Positions 1 to 11,828 of a stretch of 64,000 nt of DNA are shown here, one piece after another; position 1 is the first letter of the stretch; every line of letters starts with the position of its first letter. Origin of the DNA: Sarcocystis neurona (lineage: Eukaryota > Apicomplexa > Conoidasida > Eucoccidiorida > Sarcocystidae); contig KL647307.1 in NCBI GenBank assembly GCA_000727475.1, forward strand, positions 2,163,369-2,227,368. The letters run 5' to 3'. The notes beneath the pieces are model-generated. The model was given only the letters and a program-made list of their open reading frames with translations, was not told where the DNA came from and searched no databases. A program made the translations under genes and the position numbers.

Positions 1-53
1 GAGTCCCGAAAATTTGCGCGGAGAAAACTGGTGGAGCCAGGGTTGACATCCTG

Positions 54-449
54 TTGCACAGCGAGACGTTATCGCTAAATGTCGTCTTGTTCATTGTTCC
101 CTGGAGGGAACTCAGGTCAAGACAGAGAGGCACTCGCTCGCCCGAGGGAATTCCTAGAAAAGGGGGTGCCACGACGTGGTCGTCTACGCTCGGCGCTCTG
201 CTGTTGCTGCTGGCGGTCCTGTTCGTGTCGACCCTTTTCAATGCGGTAGTCTTACTGGTGTACTACGGCCCTGGCTGTATCTTATTTTTGACGACAGCCT
301 GCACGTGCTGCAACCAGATTCTCTCCACGTATACAGAGAGTGCGTACTCCCGCTGCTGCGAACGTTACTACTTTGCCGCCTCTGTCATAGTTGCCCTGGC
401 GTTACAGCTACTTCTTGGAAAACGACTATCGACAAAAATTTGTTGCTGA
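54..449 (+). CDS. Conserved hydrophobic ORF, left copy (possible membrane exon)
   Basis: An open frame with a long hydrophobic stretch (GALLLLLAVLFVSTLF, then VYY and a TTACTC cysteine cluster). The same frame is open and hydrophobic in the right copy at 55646-55876. An overlapping frame (176-688) is also open here but has a TAG in the right copy. It sits just 3' of the zinc-knuckle gene, where the modular gene of the preceding tandem unit would end, so it could be a terminal transmembrane exon. This is inference; no family recognised. Confidence 0.25.
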   Translation: MHSETLSLNVVLFIVPWRELRSRQRGTRSPEGIPRKGGATTWSSTLGALLLLLAVLFVSTLFNAVVLLVYYGPGCILFLTTACTCCNQILSTYTESAYSRCCERYYFAASVIVALALQLLLGKRLSTKICC

Positions 450-2248
450 CTTCGTCGAAGCGAGAGATGAAGGACGCTGACGTATGTCGAACGAGAATGG
501 GAGTGTTGTACGCAACGCAGTATTTTACAGCGCTACGAGTTCTGTCTTCTCCTACGGTCTGTAAAAGGTGGGTCTTCCCGAACATACACGCTGTCCTGAA
601 AGGATATGCAGACGGGTTACCCCGCACGCTATGCAGGTCAGTTGCCTCCAGATTGGTGAGAATGTGCAAAAAATGTTGCTGCAGGTGACATTCTGCGCCA
701 TTTTCCACGTATAATGCTGTGATGTGTTCGTGGTATATCGTACACGACACGGTGCGCCCACACACTCGCTGAATAAACATAGTTATGTTTGTGTATGCCA
801 CTGTGTAAGTAAACTGATGAAACAGAGGCATTGCACGGTACAGGCAAATCACTTTCTCGTCGACCACATGCTCTCCAGCTACTGCACCACGCACTTGAGA
901 TGCACAGCGCAATGTGTGTGCTTAAATTATTCCGTTGATAGGCTTGTCAGGTAGAACACAGATAAAACATGCACATCTTGGAACACGCCGTCGTGTATGC
1001 GCTTGGGAGGAGTTACTTCTGCGTTCCTTCGTGCGTATGTCTGATTTTGCGCATTAGAGTTGAGTCGTGAACAGCAGGGAGGCAACCCAACAGAGGCACG
1101 CAGGCGGCTATCTTGAAGTTTTTTCTGTAGAGTTAGTAATTAAGAGCTCTCCACCAAGTGCAGACCGTATTACGCTCGTCAGCACTGGGTGTCGTCTAGG
1201 AAGACGGAAAATGCAAGTCGAACGCCTTGGCCATTTACAAAAAAAGACGGGGGCGCCTTAAGAAAAAACACACAGATGCGTTAAAACAGGCAACCGTGTT
1301 CCCGGGAACAACCATAAGAAAGTTCTCGTTATCAGCTCCCTCGATGTTTTGCACTTCCGTCTGTTATGGAACACCGCACAATAAAGCCACTCATGTCACC
1401 ACCGCCAGGCGAGTCCGGCCACAGCCGCGGAAGGCCCGTCCACAAAGGCTTGCTTGCGGTGCTGGTAGGACAAGTGAATATGCAATATGCCTGCTGACCT
1501 CCGAGCTTCAATCGTGGGGTACGCCGGTTCGGCACTTTGGGACGCCTGTCTGCGCATTTTGTGCGTCTCTGTGTACAAGCTTTACTTCAAAATGGTATTT
1601 AGGCTCTCCCGTCTGTTCTCCTTGCGCAGTACCGATGAACTTCGACCAGGTGGTCTTCCTGTACTAGCAGCAGTCAGCGCTTCTCTCTGAGCACTTACAT
1701 ATCGTCACACGACACATGATAGAACGCCGCTACGAGGTGCTGTCAGACCCCGCCTTCGGACAATACCACTTCCAGGCAGCAGAGTAACTGCATGCAGCAC
1801 AAACAACACGGTTCTACGCTTACAAGGTTGAGCGTACCCGAACAGTAGCAGTAGGTATGGCACAGCTACAAATCATCACGCTAGCATGCGTTCTTTCTCG
1901 TGACAAGGTACGCCATTAAGCTGGCAAGCGGAGTTGATGCAGGTGCTCATTGCAGTGCTTCAGCGAGGAAGTCACTAGCTCCACTTCGCTACATCCGAGT
2001 CGATAACAGCCAACTGTAAAGTTCGCCCTGTTGGTGCACCTTGTCATTCCGGTGCATTTGAACCGTAAGAGCGTCAGATTTTAATGGTTGTCGGAGAGCC
2101 GGCGCGACTCAGTATACATAATACAAAACCGTAACGTACAACGCGTCATATTGATGCGGTCAGACACATGAATGGCATATGAACTACGAACAAAGAACAG
2201 TGACACACATGTTCATGTGTATACTTTTGAATATATATATACACACGC

Positions 2249-5200
2249 TTAATTGCCGTAATATTCATACGGATCGACTTCGTCATCCTCGTGATGTGCG
2301 ACGGTCAACGGAAATCAGGCAGATTGCCGCTGTTTGTCGTCAAGACGTTACCCTGCAGCTGTATCCTTCGTATGTGAGGCCTCTCGTCCCGAAGCAGTGT
2401 TAGTCGACCGGCGGTCCTTGAAATCTGGGAAGTCAGCCTGCAAGTGGGAAGTACTACCGCACGTTCTACAGCGGCCGCCTTCTGGGTATTTTCTTGACAG
2501 GCGCGGTGCAGCGGCAATCGACAGTCGCAAGCACAGACGACAAAAAACCAAAAGGCTAACTGCGGCACCACGGTAGTGCGGCACAGAGAATGTGACTGCT
2601 GGCAACATGTAACTTTCATGGTCTGTCTGCCGGGTATCGCAGTATGGTTTGTCAAGTGTGTCAGCTTCAGCATCACAGGTATAGCCACGAGTCAGATTGC
2701 ACGGGCGATGAAAGCCCACGTTAATAAGTATTGTTGCTAGACTACGACACACGGGCGCGGAGTGCAGAAAGCGCGTGAATTCGCGCTCCATCGGACACTC
2801 ACAGATACAACACAGCTGCTCTCACTACAGCAGTCATGAATGCTTGCTTCCGCGTACATTGAAAGGGCGTATCACCTCTTTCAAAACCCCTGTAAACCAA
2901 TCGACTGCGCATACGTTATTACCCCTCCGGCAAACATCCGTCAGCATAGTGTGAGTCGGTACTCATACCGCCAAGTTGCACAGCTTCCGGCTGGCATGTA
3001 CGGAGGAAGAATTCACTCATAATGTCTTGCTGCACTAGTGGATGTTGTTGTAGTCCTCGCACTCGCAGAAAGTAATAATACCAGTAGTTTTGGTGGTGCC
3101 AGCGAAGCTAGTGGTAGCAGCAGGCACAAGTTGATTGACTGCCGGTGTTCGCTTTGTGTAGTGAATTCGTAGGCTGCAAGTTGCGCAAACCGTCGCTTTT
3201 TCTCACCTGTTTTCGACTCGGCGCAGGGGACAAAATGTGTCCTCCTTTCCCGCACTCGAAACACACGGCGAAGGGGTTAGTGCGACTCTGAAGCAAAAAA
3301 CAGACAATGTGTCATATTCACCAGGAAAGACTTAACAACGGGCTGCACCAGGGTCGTAGACCTTGGGGAGCAACCACGAAAAAGGGCGATGGTGTTGACC
3401 GTCTTCTTACATTTTCTCTATTACAAGCAATTCTCTCGCAGATTATTACCGTTTGCTCACAGCAGACGGGATAAGAGCACGTCAGCTTTGCTCAGGTGGC
3501 GGTTGAGGTCGCGAGAATCAGTAGATTCCTGCGCAGCCCCATGGCATCGAAAATGCGGTGCATTTGAGGAAGGCCGCAGTGTGACCTGTTCACATCTGCA
3601 TGCACCATACTATCGCAACACCCACGCGTGTTTGTTCGTGCGTTTACGAACAACCTCTTCAAATATCTTCCATATTTGCAGAGGCGTTTTGGTGGGAGGG
3701 CTGCCGCCACAGGGATTTCACCAGCGAATCTACCGGACCGTCCCCACTGTCCCTATACGCACTGGTAGCTGCTTGAAAGACTCCTTGTTGCCGGCCTCCT
3801 CTCTCCCCAAACGTTACGCCTTGGCAGACCTCCGCATAGACTAGATTCGTCTCGCGTATTCTCCTGCAAGCCTATGGCTGTCGACCGTAAGTCACAACGC
3901 TCGTCAAGCTTCGTGTGCACGCGGGTGCTCGGGAGAACGCCCTTGATCCCTTGCAACGACTACACGCCCTATTTGTCGCAACATTATCGCAGTAGCTACG
4001 GTGACTCCGCACGCATGCAGTACTCCCAGACGAATACGCACACACATGCGTTCGTCACATTCTTCCACGTACAATCGCGTGCTGCGGCGGGGATCTCCAG
4101 CGGTAAGTGGAGCAAGGATGATGACGACCACACACGCCCATGTGATCGTGTGCCTACGTTGCAACGAGTGCATGAAAGATCAAGCTCGCGCAGAGCAAAA
4201 GCTGCAATCGCAGGCGTGTGGGCATGGAGAATCTCGTACTCCACACGAATCTGCAGCAGTATTGAATGAACCCGCTCTATTCTACGCCGTGGCTCACAGC
4301 GCTACGAGCCCCATGTATAAAAAATAGATATTAAAGTATAGCGAATCTTGTACACAAGGTTGCGGGAGTGTGTGTGTGCTTGCCTCGAATCCGTTTCAGC
4401 TTCTTTCTAAGATGTGCGTGTCTGCAGAAATTGCGTATCGAGCAGCGTGCGCAGTCTGTCCTATTGCTGCTTTCTCCGCTTGTTGCAATTCTTCAGCGTG
4501 TGCTCTTGGACCCGCATTTAAAACAAATGCTGCCCACCGCAGCACGGAGAGTGACACGTGAAGCTCCAGCCATTGTGGAGTCGTTATCAGGCGCAGAGCA
4601 CGCAGTGGCAATCACAGCTGCTAAACAACTTCCCAGCGGGTGTCCTCTTTTGCGGCATAAACCCCCACACAGCCGTAGCATCAGCACGGTAGAGAATGCC
4701 ACAAATAAAGAAAAAAGCAAAGCTGAACAGAAGTCATCGAAGACAAGAAAGAACGGGCAATGCGTGTCAAACAGAAGTGCAAAGGAATTATTTTTCCATA
4801 CTTGTATAAGTATCTCTTCTTCTTTGTCGCTCTCTCGATACCGCGTATCCTCCACACGTGTACCAGTCGACACTTACGCTACATGCGGACTTGCGAGACA
4901 GACAGCGAAACAGAGGTCCATATCGGAGAGGCATGTCACGTCGCACCGGAAGTGCCCGAGTGCCACCAAAAAAAGGGCTATAGCTGAGAAGTGGAGAAGC
5001 AGGGATGTAGGCGGTCCGAGTCTTCTGAAAAAGCAATCGTTTTGCAGACGTCACTGAAAACGAAGCAGCAAAACGGAAGTGGGCTACACGTAACACTACC
5101 TCAGGGAGGCCGTCCTACCACACGTGCGTATAACCCGTCTGGTGAAGAATAGAAGGTATCAAGTTCTCGGCGTTTTCCTTGAAATCCCCCCAAGGCCGTG

Positions 5201-6814
5201 CACCGCTGCAGTCAGGTGCTACGTCACGAAGGGTGCAGCGCAAGAGGAAAGGCCTTCCCGTCGTCTGCAGTGACGTAACAGTACACGTTGGAGAGCTGTG
5301 GTGGAGTTAAAGACCAGCACGAGGCAGCCCTCCCCGCGTGAGCAGAAAAAGGCACTTCCACATGGTAGTGCTTCTTACATGGCATCACTGACAACCATTG
5401 TAAGAGCTGTTCCGTAAATTCCGAATACTGCGGCCTCGAATGTGCGATTACTGTGAAGACGTACAGCGGCGGTGCCGCTCGGCATTGTCTTGCAGACAGC
5501 TGCTGGCTTCCAGGTAAATTTGTCAGTACCCGGCCGTAGAAAGGCACTCACCGATACGCAGATCTACATCCCTACAATCGCACGCAAGCATGCGTAATGC
5601 GGCTGCGCTCTACCGCTCTCTACGCTGGCATGTACGCAATCAGATGTAGAGTGTCGACGGACGTAGAAGCTTCGGCCTCCTCCGCCTGTCCTGCAGGCAC
5701 ACCCTACTTCTTACGCGCATTCGTCTGTACCAAAAGTAGACACGTCAGGGGGAAGAGGCAGTACACAACATGGAATTGAGGCAAATCTTGAATCCTCTTC
5801 TTCTTCCCCAGTGCTGCTTATGGATCCCCATTACGCTCTCTTGCCTTCCGCTTGAATTTCCCGAGATTCCGCTTACCAGCCATGTCGCGAACCCCCGCGT
5901 TCTTGCGTTCCTCCTTTTTCCTCTTGATCTATTCCAGAAGCTTCCTACGCTTCCTCGACGGCAGCAGCTGCCCAGCTACCTGCAGCTCTCCGCGTTCTGC
6001 CTTCGCAAGAAGCGAGAGCCTCGCCTTCAAGGGCTCCCACAAGTTTTGCGAAGGTTCTCCCCAGCGTCTCTATCTTTCAGCTGCTGCAGCAGTTGAGTTT
6101 TCTGCTCTGCAAAGTTGCCAAATCCCAGCAGTCCCGTCTCTTCCTTTTCTTCGTCTTCGTTCGCCCGTCCTTCGGAGAGACAGATCTGCCTAATTCATTC
6201 TGCGTATCAGCTTCGCGCGTTCCCGCCTCTGACCCTGACGAGTTCGCTACATCTGCGGCGCAGCGCGCGCTGTCGGGCTCCTTACTGCCCGGAGTACCAT
6301 CAGCACACGAACTCACGGACCTCCGAGAGACACGCACGGCAGCATCTCCGGCACCGTGGGGTGTAACACCATGTGAAGAGGCTGTTCGGATGCTAGCCAA
6401 GGGGAGATGAGAAGCATCAGACGCCTTTCTCTTTCTCTTTGAATGGGACGCGTGTGCATTCTCTCCCGCTCTGTGCGGGACGTTCGACTGCTGCTGCTGT
6501 TTCAGCTGCTGTTGTTGCTTCGACTGCTGTTTCTGCTCCCTTGGCAGCTGCTGCTTCGGTTGTTGCGGCTGAATGTGCACAATAACTCGCGCTGTTTCAA
6601 CACCTGCCGGGATCTGCCCGGCGTCCGCCCGAGCAGGAATGTACTCTTCCGTCGGCTGGGAATTTCTTCTCAAGCTGACCTTATTCGACACAAAATTTGC
6701 TGCAGCTTCTGCCTTTGGCCGTTTTTGCCGAGTGGACTTGTTTCCTCAGTGCTTTTTGCACTTGCTGGCTATCCGGCTGTGGCCAGCGGGCCCGGCCCCG
6801 CTCTAAATACACAT
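2249..6814 (-). pseudogene. ZCCHC9-like zinc-knuckle pseudogene (left copy)
   Basis: Paralogue of the intact gene at 57547-62132. Lesions seen directly: TAG at codon 4 (6803-6805, after ATG at 6812-6814); a one-base deletion near 6112 that shifts the basic N-terminal exon; exon 1 donor GT changed to CC (5772-5773); exon 2 acceptor AG changed to TG (4657-4658); a one-base deletion inside the second knuckle; exon 2 donor GT changed to GC near 4465; a one-base deletion in the third knuckle (about 3225); the fourth-knuckle last Cys changed to Phe; and in-frame TAA (2348-2350) and TGA (2315-2317) before the preserved DDEVDP-type C-terminus. The Gln-rich and Ser/Lys-rich N-terminal region is still recognisable. 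Expression as a functional protein is very unlikely. Confidence 0.88.
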
Positions 6815-7445
6815 TGCGTAGATTTGCACAACGCAGAAGGCTTCCACAACCTCAAACCACGTGCCTACTTCAGACACACGCACGCTGTGTGTGACGCAAC
6901 GAGGGGTGACCCCGTGCGTCCGTATAAATGCGAAATGCGTACTTACGGTCCTCTCCGCGACGTCTCGTCTTCCGCTGTGCTTGTAAAATTGCGCGCTTTC
7001 CCACGCTGAAAAACATGCTTGGAAATGGGCGGCTAAGGTGGCCTAGCAGACATACGCACGTGGCGGCATATACGATATGAAGCCCAGGTTGGAAAGGGAA
7101 GACGCAGATGCAGCAGAAGGACACACACGAGCACTGAAACTGAACATTTCGCGTGACTAGCGACACGTATAGACATCCGCAACGGTCCGCACGCCAGCTC
7201 CTACCACAGGCGCACGCTTACCACATTACTGTTGTCCACATACGTCGGACGCTAGGAGGGGCCAGAGACTGGTGAAAGAGACACGAAATATGTTGAGAAT
7301 GCGAGGCAACTTCACAATTGTAGGCATTCCTAAAGCGCAGGCGTTAAGTCCTGGCATCAACGTGTGAATCTGACTGGATCACCAAGCACGTCGTAACACA
7401 AGAAAAAAGATGCACGGCCAAAGACGATGCATGTATTCTCCGCAG
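6815..7445. promoter_or_regulatory. Head-to-head intergenic spacer between zinc-knuckle pseudogene and modular exons
   Basis: The minus-strand zinc-knuckle start and the first plus-strand module exon point away from each other across about 630 bp, so a shared bidirectional promoter is possible. No core promoter element is identified. The right-copy equivalent is 62133-62866. Confidence 0.3.
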
Positions 7446-7580
7446 CTCCTAAGACCCCTGTCATCGTGACTACGGGAACGCTCTTCCGCCACTGTACACC
7501 AGAATTTCAATGGTGCACGGACGTCCGCGTATACGCACGAAGAGGAACAATTTCGCGCAACGGTCTGCACGAATGCATGT
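7446..7580 (+). CDS. Modular gene exon candidate (first in the tract)
   Basis: Acceptor ctccgcag, phase 1 to 1, 135 nt, with a weak donor GTGTGC. The protein phrase TTGTLFRHCTPEF is matched by TTGALFRHCTPEL in the right copy, and TD, R and RNG positions are also kept although the DNA differs, which favours real coding. The end is uncertain: the right copy has a good donor (AACG before GTGTGT) where this copy has GTCTGC. Confidence 0.45.
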
Positions 7581-7810
7581 GTGTGCGCGTGTTAACTCAG
7601 CGGTAGACGTGTGGATGCAGAAGTTTCACATTATATGCACAGGTGCTACACGTTCTACACACGCCTGTGTCTACACACTCGAAAAGACTTGGCAGCACAC
7701 GCACGTATACGCAGTGCGTCGATGAAACCAGGCTTGCGCCAGGGTGGACTGGTCTTCACACATCTCTTTTGCAGAAAGAAAATAGGATTATCCGATTATC
7801 CACGATGCAG

Positions 7811-8067
7811 AGAACAAGGTGGAGTCTGGTCTCCTGTCGCAGGGGCTCGGTAGTAGACCGACGTCCGAATGTCCACTGGAAGGCCGGAGGCTACAGGGAC
7901 ATAAGAAGAGTATCTACTGTACATGCGGAAGAAGGAGGACCTACCTTACGCTTGAAGAGCTAAGTGCGGAAACGGCACGCGTACAAGACGCGGTTCTCAA
8001 TTTAAGTACACATAGTTATGTACAGGACGCAAAAAGGAAGCTCATCATACACAAAACGTCTATGCAG
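7811..8067 (+). CDS. Modular gene exon, module A (YCTCGRRRTYLTLEEL)
   Basis: Acceptor gatgcag, 257 nt, phase 1 to 0, donor GTATGT. The module A core is C-T-C-G-x4-Y-L-T-L-E-E-L; the right copy keeps a Cys where this copy has Tyr, so the ancestral form fits the consensus found up to 47.6 kb. The exon is fully open here. Confidence 0.55.
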
Positions 8068-8337
8068 GTATGTGTGTACGTACAGTAGGCCGACGAACGT
8101 ACCTACTTATGTATGCATATCACGTTTAAGCATGCAATTGTACGCAAACAGGAACATATATACATATGTGTGTATATACGTGCACGTATGCGTCTTACGT
8201 TCCCGCGCATGCAGATAGTAGTATGGAAACTACTACATGCACGCCTGTATATACTCATATAGTTAAGTATATGCACGTTATGTCTATTTAAAGGCTACGC
8301 GCGTCTGCGCACCCCCTCTCTTCATTGGGAAGCGCAG

Positions 8338-8497
8338 ATCGATGACCTTATACTGGCAGGCGTTTACAGCAGATTGTCTGTAGGTCGGTACGGCTACCTC
8401 TGGACACCTACAACCACGGCAAAAATCTCGAGAAGAAGGACGGTTCAGTTCGAAAAAGAGGTGGTGTATGAGAAGGTGCACCACTGCGTGAACGAAG
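8338..8497 (+). CDS. Modular gene exon candidate (YGYLWTP)
   Basis: Acceptor gaagcgcag after a pyrimidine tract. It opens in phase 0, matching the preceding exon. Phrases IDDLILAG and YGYLWTP recur in the right copy as IDDVVLIG and YGSLWTP. The 3' end is not certain; in-frame candidates include GTGCAC and GTGAAC. Confidence 0.4.
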
Positions 8498-8650
8498 AAA
8501 GCGCATCAGAAGAAGAAACGCAGTACCAGCAAAGATGATGTTGAGTATTACTGCAAGTTGCAGGCATGCTAGGAAGCGGTGTTTCTTTCCCACGGAACGT
8601 ATGAGAAGTGGACAGACGGAAAATTTACATATTTAATAGTATATGTCAGA

Positions 8651-8727
8651 GGACTACTACTCCTACTACTACGACGACTACTACTACCTACTACTACCAC
8701 CACGACTACTACCACCACCACCACTGG
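8651..8727. repeat. Imperfect ACT/ACC trinucleotide repeat
   Basis: Runs of tac, act and acc triplets; one frame would give poly-Thr. It lies just outside the duplicated segment. Thr-rich linkers are also seen at the start of the TSP1 exon at 40.7 kb, but no splice signals place this one in an exon. Confidence 0.7.
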
Positions 8728-9022
8728 TAGTCATATTGCACCTACGACTCCTATCGCAACTACTAAACTGACCTACACATATATACTAGGATGCATAGAT
8801 TTCTCATATCCCGCCTGTACCACTTTCTCAACACTCATGAATACCTCGAAATGAGCTTGCGGACTGCATGGCCCGCATGCCACCGGCAACACGGGAAGGA
8901 ATGCAGTACAAACGGTGAAGCAGAAGTTACTTTACCAGGGGGGAGCCTAATCGAACTAAAACTACAAATTTTTCAGAGAGCGTGTAGACACGCATGCTCC
9001 TGAGTGGTATACCTTGTTGCAG

Positions 9023-9108
9023 GTGCGTGCCCGCACCATGAAATCTCTGCTGCCGTCTCCGTAACCAAAAAGATTGATCAAACGCATGAACATCAGATTG
9101 CATTTCAG
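9023..9108 (+). CDS. Modular gene exon candidate
   Basis: Acceptor ccttgttgcag, 86 nt, phase 1 to 0, donor GTAAAG. It encodes GACPHHEISAAVSVTKK and a polar end. A single Cys; no recognised domain. Confidence 0.4.
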
Positions 9109-9250
9109 GTAAAGAATTATTTACAAATATGCACGTGTGGTGGAGTAGGTACTATTGCACTATGTCTCTCGTGGTGCACAGACGTAGATGCGGCGCATGC
9201 AGGTGCCACTATCGTCCTGTGTGCGTGCTTGTGTGCTCTGGGTAATGCAC

Positions 9251-9285
<35 letters not shown>

Positions 9286-9306
9286 TAGATAGATCGATAG
9301 GTAGAT
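9251..9306. repeat. (AT)n(AG)n(GATA)n compound microsatellite
   Basis: Simple dinucleotide run changing from AT to AG and then to GATA; presumably intronic. Confidence 0.95.
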
Positions 9307-9974
9307 ATACACTTCTATGTGGCAAGAGAGACAGTAGGAACAGGTGTAAATGTGCTCCTCCGTGTATCCGTGCCCGCACAAGGCACATATGCGTATATGC
9401 GGGTACTCAGTTGTACGCATCTGCTGACGTGCGACAATTTGCAGACTGCGCATACTACTCAAACTGCTGTTTCCTTTGTGTGTCCTGTTGTCTCTAGTAT
9501 ATGCACGTATCTACCCCAAGCGAAGTGGCTGAGAGGTGGTTTTAGAACTGGCATGTCTGCGAGAGTCACCTACATTTGACAACTTTTGCATCTCTTTCCA
9601 TGTACGTAAAACTTGCAGTTACTTCCATGAATGTACCGTTGCACTACGTCACACACATGTGCGCCGTGTGGGAGCGTATAAATGCGAATAAATACGTCTC
9701 TACAAGTCTCTACACATCTCTACAGGCATACTTATTCGCGAAGTGGGGTATATCCTTTTGTCCTAATTCGTCTAAGTCCGTCAATACGTGCGGATTACGG
9801 TGTGCGAGATCTTCACGTAAATTATGTACACGTCTAGAAACCGTACACACGTGTACATGCATGGATACACGAGTATTAATATGTGTTTTCGTCTATATCT
9901 GTACCCGTAGGAATGTACACACGTAGTTGTTGCACCTTCCTACCAATGGCTTGAATGCTCAATTCATGTTCGAG

Positions 9975-10082
9975 AGTTGCTCGCTCGCGGGTGTACCAAG
10001 TTTTAGAGGCCACGCTGATGATCCTGCAGCGTCCTACACTTGCTCATGTGCCCTACTGCAAATCCCTGCCGATCTAGACAGA
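9975..10082 (+). CDS. Modular gene exon, module A (YTCSCALLQIPADLDR)
   Basis: Acceptor ttcgag, 108 nt, phase 0 to 0, donor GTAGGA. It carries SCS, then C-S-C-A-L-L-Q-I-P-A-D-L-D-R, a module A core whose third Cys is replaced. Confidence 0.45.
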
Positions 10083-10175
10083 GTAGGAAGCAAAGCGTAC
10101 TCTGGACGCTTCTAAAATGTGCCTGGACGAGCGTTGATTAGGCGGGGGCACATATATGTAACATTCCAAGCTCAG

Positions 10176-10245
10176 GTGCGACACTGCCATCTGGGTCGAC
10201 TACTTCCTTCGCTGTATCCGTCCCAGTGTTTTCATTCGTCTAATG
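10176..10245 (+). CDS. Modular gene exon candidate (HCHLGRL, QCFHSS)
   Basis: Acceptor aagctcag, 70 nt, phase 0 to 1, donor GTAAAG. Phase-consistent with the preceding exon. The alternative frame (CDTAIW, FLRCIRP) is also open, so the reading is not settled. Confidence 0.35.
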
Positions 10246-11479
10246 GTAAAGCATCACCTGTGGATGCCCACATTTGCCTAAACGGTGGAACTTGCTGACC
10301 AGTTCATTACTCTAACAACTACATTATGTGTGCCCTCCGCCAACGTGTTTTTGAACATTATGATAGCTTAAGTCACTTCTACTTTCCGTATCGTCTTCTC
10401 AAGTGCAGAAGGCACAGAAAAGAAAAAAGCCGAGAAGAAGCGTTTTCCAGTGCGAAGGATTTCGTGACGGCGGCACACTCTGTGTCCGTGTTGTGTTCAT
10501 TTTTTTCGCCAACGCCTTACGTAAATCTGTGCGACAATCGACAGGAACTTGAGTTACCCACGTTCACGCTTGAATGATTGTCGTCCTCTCTAAAACAGCA
10601 AACGGACTTGCTCCTGTCTTGCTGAAACTTACACTAGAAATACAAAACGAATTGACTCACAAGAAACGCAAACACTGGTCGTACTTTATCATTTGTCACC
10701 ATGTATTTTCGCTCGAATATATATTTATACACGCGGAGGCGCATGTGAATACGCATGTGAATACATTGCAATAATTTCAGCAGTTTTTTCTTCTTCCTAC
10801 TCGGACACTTCACACTTCGTAGCCTTCATTCGTAATTCGCTTTCAATGTTAGGACAGTGCACTTTCCTTCTTTTGAACAGGTGCCTCACCCAAGTACGCA
10901 TTCTTCGCTGTTCTTCATGTTCTTTTACCTGCGTGGCGACGCGGCCTCGTCGGACACCCCTCGGTTAGCCGGAACCACTGACAGGGTTAACGCAGAAACG
11001 TGACACACTACTAGCTGTCTATCATCTACTGTGTGCACTCATGTCAAGTTCTTTTAAACAAGTCTCGTTTCGCTCAGGGCGTGTTTCAAGTAGTTCAGTA
11101 TCCCAATGGCACACTAATATATGTATATATCTACGGATCTAAACCTATTTTGACACAGTAGGCTACACACAATTCGCTTGAACTTTGCTGTGAAGTGTTC
11201 GTGTGTAGGCATAAAAATGTGCTGCCGGGTCTCGGCTTCGTGGTGTCTTACACCGCAGATTAGTCATCAGTTTTATAGATCTTTTCTTTGGTATCAATCA
11301 CAATATACACGTTAGACGTTGCTAGCCTGTATATCGTAGCGAAGTGCAAAACCTCTTCCCTTTGGCTAATGCGAAATGTGCGCCCCCATGCTTCCAAACA
11401 TTTGAGTATCAGCTGGGTATCAAAACCTCTCACTGTGCCACCCCCCCGTTTGCCTCCTCAAATCATACGGTCTCCGTAG

Positions 11480-11752
11480 ACAAACGAAATATCTTACAGC
11501 CGCATTTAGGCGATCCGGTTGCATCTTCTCACCTACCCAAATCATGTCCGTGCACCGACCGGATGCTCTGTTCCTGACGAAAAGTTTACCGTCTTTCGGG
11601 AACCAGATCCGCACAATACAGTATGACAAATTCTAGTCTAAACGGAGACTTTAGAGGAAAAGAAGGATTTCCGGACAGGAAAGTGAACGGAGGAACGCGA
11701 AGTGACTACCATACCATTCATACGATATTTGAGCGCTGTATATATTCCCTTG
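11480..11752 (+). CDS. Modular gene exon, module A with an in-frame TGA
   Basis: Strong pyrimidine tract and acceptor ctccgtag, 273 nt, phase 1 to 1, donor GTACGT. The module A core reads S-C-P-C-T-D-R-M-L-C-S, then TGA (11575-11577), then R-K-V; the frame stays open on both sides. The TGA falls where other copies have L-Q-E-V or T-A-E-E-V. It is a nonsense mutation, a sequencing error, or a sign that this part of the tract is decaying. Confidence 0.45.
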
Positions 11753-11828
11753 GTACGTACACTCGGAAGCGTGACCTGAGGCATGGCGCCTGGCGCTTAG
11801 CTAGTGCTGTGACCTGTGTGTCTTCAGG

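Larger units (their letters stand above)
1..8527. repeat. Left copy of a large direct segmental duplication
   Basis: This segment aligns colinearly with 55546-64000. The match starts at base 1 (offset about +55545) and is still running at 8527 against 64000 (offset about +55473), so both ends of the duplication lie outside the window. It contains a decayed zinc-knuckle gene on the minus strand and the first cysteine-rich module exons on the plus strand. Copies differ by many substitutions and small indels, so the duplication is not recent. Confidence 0.9.

Noticed and set aside
4368..5057. 229-codon plus-strand frame
   Set aside because: Antisense to the decayed exon 2 and intron 1 of the left zinc-knuckle pseudogene; no support in the right copy.
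6093..6410. Plus-strand Ser/Pro-rich frames over 5.8-6.7 kb and 61.1-62.1 kb
   Set aside because: They are antisense shadows of the Lys/Ser-rich first exon of the zinc-knuckle gene and its pseudogene.
9515..9580. tRNA-like phrase gtggctgagaggtgg
   Set aside because: Only a D-arm-like match; no acceptor stem, anticodon arm or T-arm can be formed around it.
11575..11577. Selenocysteine reading of the TGA
   Set aside because: No SECIS-like structure was recognised and the aligned position is not Cys in other module copies, so nonsense or error is more likely.
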